Below are positions 5,826 through 9,993 of a DNA stretch of 9,993 nucleotides, one piece after another. Location: NCBI GenBank assembly GCA_018710805.1, contig DVJG01000152.1:1-9993 (forward strand), given 5' to 3'. The position numbers and the translations under genes are program-made. Origin of the DNA: Candidatus Faecousia faecipullorum (GTDB lineage Bacteria > Bacillota > Clostridia > Oscillospirales > Oscillospiraceae). Position 1 is the first letter of the stretch; every line of letters starts with the position of its first letter. The notes below the pieces were generated by a model, which saw only the letters and a program-made list of their open reading frames with translations, was not told the DNA's origin and searched no databases.

Positions 5826-6395
5826 ATGAAAGTTTGGAAGAAGAACATGGTGGCCGCCGCAGTTCTGGTGACAGTCTGCGCAGGCATCTACGTCAACTGG
5901 CTCTACACCGAAAAAAACACGGCAGTGGCCCTTGAGGATACTCTGGATGCCCAAAAGGTCATGTCCGACGACACCCTGGTCCTCTCTGAAGATATGTCGG
6001 CCATTGTGTCCGGGGAGGACGTGGCAACCACGGCTACCGATTATTTTGCCGCCGTCCGCCTCTCCCGTCAGCAGGCCCGGGACAATGCGGTGAACCTTCT
6101 CCAGGAGGCCATGGCCTATGACGGTACCAAAGAGGGGGGCACCAAGGATACAGAATCCGCCATGCAGCTGGATGAGATTGTAAAGACGGCTCTCAGCGAG
6201 GCCCAGATTGAGAGCCTGGTCATCGCCAAGGGCTATGCCGACTGTGTGGCCTATATGTCCGGCGACGGCATCTCCGTAGCCGTAGCATCTCCTGAGGGCG
6301 GATTGCAGCAGGAGGATGTGGCCGTCATCGCTGATATCGTCATGAGTCAGTCGGACTACGATCTGGACAGCATCCGGGTAGTGGAGGTTCAATAA
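5826..6395 (+). CDS. spoIIIAH: Stage III sporulation protein AH, SpoIIQ partner
   Basis: SpoIIIAH is anchored in the mother-cell membrane and binds forespore SpoIIQ across the intermembrane space, linking the two cells; its outer domain resembles the EscJ/YscJ ring protein of type III secretion. The 189 residues show a single N-terminal membrane helix (about 8-27), a low-complexity acidic linker (about 35-70) and the EscJ-like domain. The domain includes YFAAVRLSRQQARDNAVNLL (73-92), typical of the family, and VAVIADIV (166-173) near the end. I chose ATG 5826 because GGAGG (5814-5818) is seven bases before it; the in-frame ATG at 5808 overlaps the spoIIIAG stop and precedes this site. This is the last gene of the operon. 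Confidence 0.95.
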   Translation: MKVWKKNMVAAAVLVTVCAGIYVNWLYTEKNTAVALEDTLDAQKVMSDDTLVLSEDMSAIVSGEDVATTATDYFAAVRLSRQQARDNAVNLLQEAMAYDGTKEGGTKDTESAMQLDEIVKTALSEAQIESLVIAKGYADCVAYMSGDGISVAVASPEGGLQQEDVAVIADIVMSQSDYDLDSIRVVEVQ

Positions 6396-6440
6396 GACAG
6401 GAAAACCTCGGCGTGATAAACACGCCGGGGTTTTCCTGTC
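6396..6440 (+). terminator. Long hairpin terminator after spoIIIAH
   Basis: Bases 6396-6415 pair with 6421-6440 over 20 positions, with a single G-U pair and an ATAAA loop, starting directly after the spoIIIAH stop codon. The core CCTCGGCGTG/CACGCCGGGG is followed by TTTT and preceded by AAAA, which gives it a symmetrical, bidirectional-terminator shape. It separates the sporulation operon from the housekeeping genes downstream. Confidence 0.88.
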
Positions 6441-6459
6441 CGATGCAGGGACATGGAAG

Positions 6460-6486
6460 CGTCCTGAAAGGCCCGGGACGGTTTTT
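6460..6486 (+). terminator. Weak second terminator-like hairpin
   Basis: CGTCC (6460-6464) pairs with GGACG (6476-6480) around an 11-base loop and is followed by G and five T (6482-6486). The stem is short and the loop large, so it would be inefficient alone. It may back up the strong hairpin just upstream, or be chance. Confidence 0.25.
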
Positions 6487-6499
6487 CAAAATCTTTTTC

Positions 6500-6527
6500 T
6501 TGTATTTTCCTGGATTTGTGGTATACT
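6500..6527 (+). promoter_or_regulatory. SigmaA-type promoter of the Asp23-nusB-xse operon
   Basis: A -10 TATACT (6522-6527) is preceded by TGG, giving an extended -10, and a modest -35 TTGTAT (6500-6505) lies 16 bases upstream. Transcription should start near 6534, about 48 nt before the first gene. The T-rich stretch just upstream may assist. Its position after the spoIIIA terminator makes it the likely driver of all genes to the right edge. Confidence 0.7.
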
Positions 6528-6581
6528 AAACAAAAATATGTCGCGTGAAAATCCGTGACCATGATTTTGGAGGTATCCCAA

Positions 6582-6929
6582 ATGGCAGATTCTAAACAGT
6601 ACATCACCCAGGCCCAGGAGAACGGCAATGTGATGATTTCCGAAGATGTAATTGCAACCATCGTTGAGCACACCCTGACCGAGGTGGATGGCGTTGTAAA
6701 AGGCGGGCTTGAAGTCGTCGGCAAGAAGAGCTGGGGCAAGGGCATCCGCATTGCCATTGCTGAGGATAACGCCCTGAGCATCGGCTGCAACATTGTGGTT
6801 GCCTATGGCGAAAGCGTCATCGCCGTTGCCCATGCGGTCCAGACTGCCGTTGTAAACGCCGTAGAATCTGTCACCGGTGTCACCGTTGCCGATGTGGACG
6901 TAAACGTCTGCGGCATTGTGCGGAAATAA
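6582..6929 (+). CDS. yqhY: Asp23/Gls24 family protein, YqhY-like
   Basis: This 115-residue soluble protein belongs to the Asp23/Gls24 (DUF322) family. Visible family signatures are ISEDVIATIVEHTLTEVDGV (19-38), a lysine and glycine-rich turn KSWGKGIRI (49-57), then IVVAYGESVIAVAHAVQTAV followed by VNAVESVTG and the terminal VDVNVCGI. Members at this place beside nusB correspond to Bacillus YqhY, which has been linked to control of acetyl-CoA carboxylase; here accBC are not adjacent, so that role is only a possibility. The start was set at ATG 6582 because TTGGAGG precedes it by eight bases; an in-frame GTG at 6555 lies before that site. The symbol rests on synteny, since several paralogues usually exist. 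Confidence 0.9.
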   Translation: MADSKQYITQAQENGNVMISEDVIATIVEHTLTEVDGVVKGGLEVVGKKSWGKGIRIAIAEDNALSIGCNIVVAYGESVIAVAHAVQTAVVNAVESVTGVTVADVDVNVCGIVRK

Positions 6930-6940
6930 GGTAGAAACCT

Positions 6941-7405
6941 ATGACGAGAGGAAACGCCAGAGAACTGGCTGTTCATTTGATCTACGGCCGGGATTTTACC
7001 GGAGAAGAGCCGGAGCAGGTGATTTCTACACGGCTGGATAAGGAATACTACGAAAAACTCAAGGCAGAGAATGAGGTCTACACCGACCGCCCCAGCCGCA
7101 GCCAGCTGCGCTACATAGACACCGTTGTGGCAGGGATTGCCAATCGGGAAGCAGAGCTCAATGCCGAGATTGCAAAGTTCTCCATCGGCTGGGACGTGAG
7201 CCGCATCTCCCGGCTGACCCGGTGCATTATGCAGCTTGCTATTTTTGAAATCCTCTATGTAGAGGATGTGCCCACAGGCGTTGCCGTTTCTGAGGCCGTG
7301 CGTCTGGCCAAGAAGTACGACGGCGACGACACCGGCTCCTTTGTCAACGGGATTCTGGGCGCCTTTGCCCGGAGCCTGCCCCCTGTTTCCGAGGAAGAAA
7401 AATGA
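6941..7405 (+). CDS. nusB: Transcription antitermination factor NusB
   Basis: NusB binds boxA RNA with NusE (ribosomal protein S10) and supports antitermination in rRNA operons. The 154 residues show the all-helical fold: TRGNARELAVHLIYGRDF (2-19, the N-terminal arginine-rich RNA-binding part), a polar middle region (about 30-55), FSIGWDVSRISRLTRCIMQL (80-99), AIFEILYVEDVPTGVAVSEAV in the next helices, and the signature AKKYDGDDTGSFVNGILGAF near the C-terminus. Here the family's usual AK.....S..FVNGVL pattern is preserved. AAGG, overlapping the stop codon of the upstream gene, lies about eight bases before the ATG. It overlaps the next gene by four bases (ATGA). Confidence 0.95.
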   Translation: MTRGNARELAVHLIYGRDFTGEEPEQVISTRLDKEYYEKLKAENEVYTDRPSRSQLRYIDTVVAGIANREAELNAEIAKFSIGWDVSRISRLTRCIMQLAIFEILYVEDVPTGVAVSEAVRLAKKYDGDDTGSFVNGILGAFARSLPPVSEEEK

Positions 7406-8325
7406 GCGTCATTGGCATCGATACCAGCAATTATACCACTTCCATCGCTTTTTTTGACGGTGCAGGCGGTGAAAACTGCTCCAAGCTCCTGCCTGTCAAG
7501 GCAGGGGAGCTTGGTCTGCGCCAATCCGACGCAGTCTTTGCCCATATCAAGAGCCTGCCGGAGCTTTCCGGCAGGCTGTTTTCCCATATAGAGGCAAGAA
7601 ATATCACGGCGGTGGGCGTCAGCACCCGGCCTCGGAATGTGGAAGGAAGCTATATGCCCTGTTTTATGGTGGGATACTCCCATGGTAAGCTGCTTTCTGA
7701 GGCTTTGGGAGTGCCGCTGATTGCCGTTTCTCACCAGGAGGGCCATGTGGCTGCCTCCCTTTGGAGCGCAGGCCATCTGGAACTGATGAATGAGCCCCAT
7801 TTGGCCTGGCATCTGTCCGGAGGCACCACGGAGCTGCTGCTTGTGGAGCCGGAAGGGAAGAGCGTCAAGTGTACCCGCATTGGAGGCACCACGGACATCT
7901 CTGCCGGACAGCTCATCGACCGGACGGGTCAGCTTCTGAACCTGCCCTTTCCCTCAGGAAAGCACCTGGATGCCCTGAGTAAGGAAGCCCAGGGCAGGGA
8001 AGTGTTTAAAGTAAAGTGTACAAACGGGGAGTTTTCCCTGTCCGGAGTCCAGAATAAGGTGCAGCAGTTCCATAGCGCCCATGGTGACGCCGATGAGACG
8101 GCGGCCTATGCCCTGCGGTGTGTTATCGGAGCCGTCTGCACGGCAACCGCCCAGGCCATGAAGGCATACCCCGGCTGCCGGGTGGTTTTCTCCGGAGGCG
8201 TGTCCGCCAACGCCATGCTCCGGGAGCTGACAAAACCCTTTGACCCCATTTTCTCCCAGCCCCAATTTTCCACGGACAATGCCATGGGTGTGGCTGTGCT
8301 GGCCTACCGGGCTATGGAGGGATGA
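7402..8325 (+). CDS. TsaD/Kae1-family paralogue (annotated as O-sialoglycoprotein endopeptidase)
   Basis: This 307-residue protein belongs to the TsaD/Kae1 family, whose standard member makes the threonylcarbamoyl-adenosine of tRNA. It keeps the metal site: H111 and H115 in HQEGH, and D292 in TDN. It also keeps DTSNYTTS at the N-terminus (7-14), FSLSGVQNKV (211-220) and SGGVSAN (264-270). It differs from usual TsaD where SGGHT is expected (SGGTT, 139-143) and in GETxDDAAGEAFDK, which reads GGTTDISAGQLIDR (161-174). It is also about 30 residues shorter. It is therefore probably a paralogue found in Clostridia rather than the housekeeping TsaD, which should be elsewhere in the genome. The old name O-sialoglycoprotein endopeptidase has no support from the sequence. 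Its place between nusB and xseA suggests a housekeeping role; the substrate is unknown. No TsaB or TsaE gene is nearby. Confidence 0.88.
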   Translation: MSVIGIDTSNYTTSIAFFDGAGGENCSKLLPVKAGELGLRQSDAVFAHIKSLPELSGRLFSHIEARNITAVGVSTRPRNVEGSYMPCFMVGYSHGKLLSEALGVPLIAVSHQEGHVAASLWSAGHLELMNEPHLAWHLSGGTTELLLVEPEGKSVKCTRIGGTTDISAGQLIDRTGQLLNLPFPSGKHLDALSKEAQGREVFKVKCTNGEFSLSGVQNKVQQFHSAHGDADETAAYALRCVIGAVCTATAQAMKAYPGCRVVFSGGVSANAMLRELTKPFDPIFSQPQFSTDNAMGVAVLAYRAMEG

Positions 8326-8326
8326 T

Positions 8327-9535
8327 ATGGCCCAAACTGTACTTTCCATTACCCAGCTGAACGAATATATCAGAAGCCGCATGGAGGAAGACCCGGCCTT
8401 GAGCCAGGTGGCCGTCCGGGGCGAGATCAGCAACTATAAGCTCTATCCTTCGGGGCACCACTATTTCACCCTGAAGGACGAGAACAGCGCCCTGAAATGC
8501 GTCATGTTCAAAGGAAACGCCCTGCGCCTACGTTTCCGTCCGGAAAACGGTATGAAGGTCATCGCCATGGGCAAGGTCTCCGTATTTCCCCGGGACGGCG
8601 CCTATCAGCTCTACTGCACCGCCATGGCTATGGACGGGGTAGGGGACCTGTACGCCGCCTTTGAACAGCTGAAGAAAAAGCTGGCGGCCCAGGGCCTATT
8701 TGATCCGGCCCACAAAAAGCCCCTTCCCAAATACCCCGGCACCATCGGCATCATCACCAGCTCCGCAGGCGCGGCGATTCACGATATGCTCAGAATCCTT
8801 CGCAAGCGTTACCCCATGACCAGGGTCCGGCTCCTGCCTGTCCGGGTCCAGGGCACGGAGGCTCCCGGAGAAATCGCTGCCGCCATTGGCTACGCCAACC
8901 ATTTTAAACTGGCAGACCTGCTGATTGTGGGCCGGGGCGGCGGCTCCATTGAGGACCTGTGGGCATTTAACGATGAGCAGGTGGCCTATGCCATCTACCA
9001 TTCGGAAATTCCGGTGATTTCCGCCGTGGGCCACGAGCCCGATGTGACCATCTCCGACTATGTAGCCGACCTGCGGGCCGCTACTCCGTCCAACGCCTCT
9101 GAGCTGGCGGTGCCGGACCAGGACGCCCTGCGGCAGAGCCTGGACGCCATGTCGGCAGCTATGGCATCGGCCCTCAATCGGCAGATGAAAGCTGCCCGCC
9201 AGCATTTGAATGTCCTGTCCCAATCCCCGGCGCTCCGCAGTCCCATGGGTTATATTGAGCAGCGGGGAAAGGGCTTGGAACTGCTGAAAAACCGGCTGAT
9301 TGCCGCCCAGAATCAACAGCTGACCCAGAAAAACAGCCGCTATATTGCTGCGGTTTCCAAGCTGGATGCCATGAGCCCTTTGAAGGTCCTGTCCCGGGGC
9401 TATGCCATGGCCCAGAGGGAAAACGGCGAAATCCTGCGAAGCGTCCGCCAGGCGGAGATCGGAGAGCGTTTGGAGCTCTCCCTCAGCGACGGCAAACTGC
9501 GTGCCACCGTAATGGATAAGGAGGAAGGAAAATGA
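8327..9535 (+). CDS. xseA: Exodeoxyribonuclease VII large subunit
   Basis: XseA is the catalytic subunit of exonuclease VII, which with several XseB subunits degrades single-stranded DNA from both ends into oligonucleotides. The 402 residues have the expected order: an N-terminal OB-fold (about 5-100, with VAVRGEISNYKLYPSGHHYF at 28-47), a catalytic core with GIITSSAGAAIHDM (141-154), GRGGGSIEDLWAFN (202-215), AVGHEPDVTISD (233-244) and RAATPSNASEL (250-260), then a helical coiled region and a C-terminal segment with LSRGYAM. No key motif is missing. I chose ATG 8327, five bases after GGAGGG; the frame is open further upstream but within the preceding gene. The gap to that gene is a single base. 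Confidence 0.96.
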   Translation: MAQTVLSITQLNEYIRSRMEEDPALSQVAVRGEISNYKLYPSGHHYFTLKDENSALKCVMFKGNALRLRFRPENGMKVIAMGKVSVFPRDGAYQLYCTAMAMDGVGDLYAAFEQLKKKLAAQGLFDPAHKKPLPKYPGTIGIITSSAGAAIHDMLRILRKRYPMTRVRLLPVRVQGTEAPGEIAAAIGYANHFKLADLLIVGRGGGSIEDLWAFNDEQVAYAIYHSEIPVISAVGHEPDVTISDYVADLRAATPSNASELAVPDQDALRQSLDAMSAAMASALNRQMKAARQHLNVLSQSPALRSPMGYIEQRGKGLELLKNRLIAAQNQQLTQKNSRYIAAVSKLDAMSPLKVLSRGYAMAQRENGEILRSVRQAEIGERLELSLSDGKLRATVMDKEEGK

Positions 9536-9765
9536 ATCCGCAAAACCAAACCTTTGAAGCGTCCATGGTCCGTTTAGAGCAGATCGTCCGGGCTATGGAG
9601 CGGGGAGACGTGGCCTTGGAAGAATCCCTGAAGCTCTTCCAGGAGGGCACGGAACTGGTGAAAAATTGCCAGAAGCTCCTGGATGAAGCCCAGCTGCAGG
9701 TGAAGAAAATCATGACTGCCGCCGATGGCAGCCCCGTGGAGGAGGAATTCCAGGATGAACCTTGA
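9532..9765 (+). CDS. xseB: Exodeoxyribonuclease VII small subunit
   Basis: XseB is the small helical subunit that decorates XseA in exonuclease VII and is needed for its activity. The 77 residues show the family pattern: TFEASMVRLEQIVRAMERGD (7-26), ALEESLKLFQEGTELVKNCQ (28-47) and KLLDEAQLQVKKI (48-60), two helices with a short acidic tail. The ATG overlaps the xseA stop by four bases (ATGA), and GGAGGAAGGA lies just upstream, so the subunits are probably made by coupled translation. Confidence 0.95.
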   Translation: MNPQNQTFEASMVRLEQIVRAMERGDVALEESLKLFQEGTELVKNCQKLLDEAQLQVKKIMTAADGSPVEEEFQDEP

Positions 9766-9993
9766 GGAGCGAAGCCGGGAATATCAGGCGTACATTACAT
9801 GCTATTTGAAGGATATCTATGTTCAGCGCTACGAGGAACCCCAGAAGCCTCTGTTTGCCGCCATGGAGTACAGCCTTCTGGCAGGAGGCAAGCGCCTGCG
9901 GCCTATTTTGGCCTTTGAGTTCTGCCGGATGTGCGGCGCCGACTGGAAACAGGCGGCACCCTTCGCCGCTGCCATTGAAATGATCCATACCTA
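9755..9993 (+). CDS. ispA: Polyprenyl synthetase (IspA-like), 5' part only
   Basis: The first 79 codons of a short-chain isoprenyl diphosphate synthase are present; the gene is cut by the right edge. These enzymes join isopentenyl diphosphate to an allylic diphosphate to make geranyl or farnesyl diphosphate. The signature GGKRLRP (44-50), which binds diphosphate, is intact, and the last residues EMIHT (75-79) lead into the expected first aspartate-rich motif, which lies outside the window. The start overlaps the xseB stop by 11 bases, and GGAGGAGGA lies eight bases upstream. The farnesyl (IspA) assignment follows from the xseA-xseB-ispA order common in Firmicutes; chain length cannot be read from this fragment. 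Confidence 0.9.
   Translation, partial: MNLEERSREYQAYITCYLKDIYVQRYEEPQKPLFAAMEYSLLAGGKRLRPILAFEFCRMCGADWKQAAPFAAAIEMIHT

Noticed and set aside
5667..6392. Long minus-strand open frame (241 codons) antisense to spoIIIAG/AH
   Set aside because: It crosses two well-supported genes and has no ribosome binding site or family features.
8240..8326. 29-codon N-terminal extension of xseA
   Set aside because: It overlaps the end of the TsaD paralogue. ATG 8327 with GGAGGG gives the normal XseA N-terminus.
1..9993. CRISPR arrays, insertion sequences, tRNA genes, phage genes or a defence system
   Set aside because: I found no spaced direct repeats, transposase-like frames, tRNA-like cloverleaf or defence families. 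Everything from 379 to the end is accounted for by core genes and short regulatory gaps.

Overview
The window reads as ordinary core chromosome of a spore-forming, fairly GC-rich member of the Clostridia, most like the gut Oscillospiraceae/Ruminococcaceae group. The evidence is a complete spoIIIA sporulation operon, a type III pantothenate kinase, an Asp23/Gls24 gene beside nusB, strong GGAGG ribosome binding sites, sigmaA-type promoters and U-tract terminators. The taxon is inferred from gene content only. I see no mobile element, CRISPR array, tRNA or rRNA gene.

Layout. (1) Positions 1-378 form a divergent intergenic region: a probable minus-strand gene leaves the left edge, two extended -10 promoters face apart, and a leader of about 230 nt rich in inverted repeats precedes panT. 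(2) 379-1834 holds panT-coaX, which couples uptake of pantothenate to its phosphorylation, the first step of CoA synthesis, and is closed by a strong terminator. (3) 1891-6440 holds the eight-gene spoIIIAA-AH operon, which builds the mother-cell side of the channel linking mother cell and forespore during engulfment. Its genes overlap or nearly touch, and it ends in a long hairpin. (4) 6500-9993 is a housekeeping run with its own promoter: Asp23-family gene, nusB, a divergent TsaD paralogue, xseA, xseB and the start of ispA, which runs off the right edge.

From memory, Bacillus subtilis has the order spoIIIAA-AH, accB, accC, yqhY, nusB, folD, xseA, xseB, ispA-like. This window keeps that backbone but lacks accBC at that place, where a terminator stands instead, and has the TsaD paralogue where folD would be.

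The part least explained by known families is the panT leader (about 149-378). It contains several perfect hairpins, mutually exclusive pairings, a hairpin followed by six T, and a short open frame of uncertain status. No wholly new protein system is visible.
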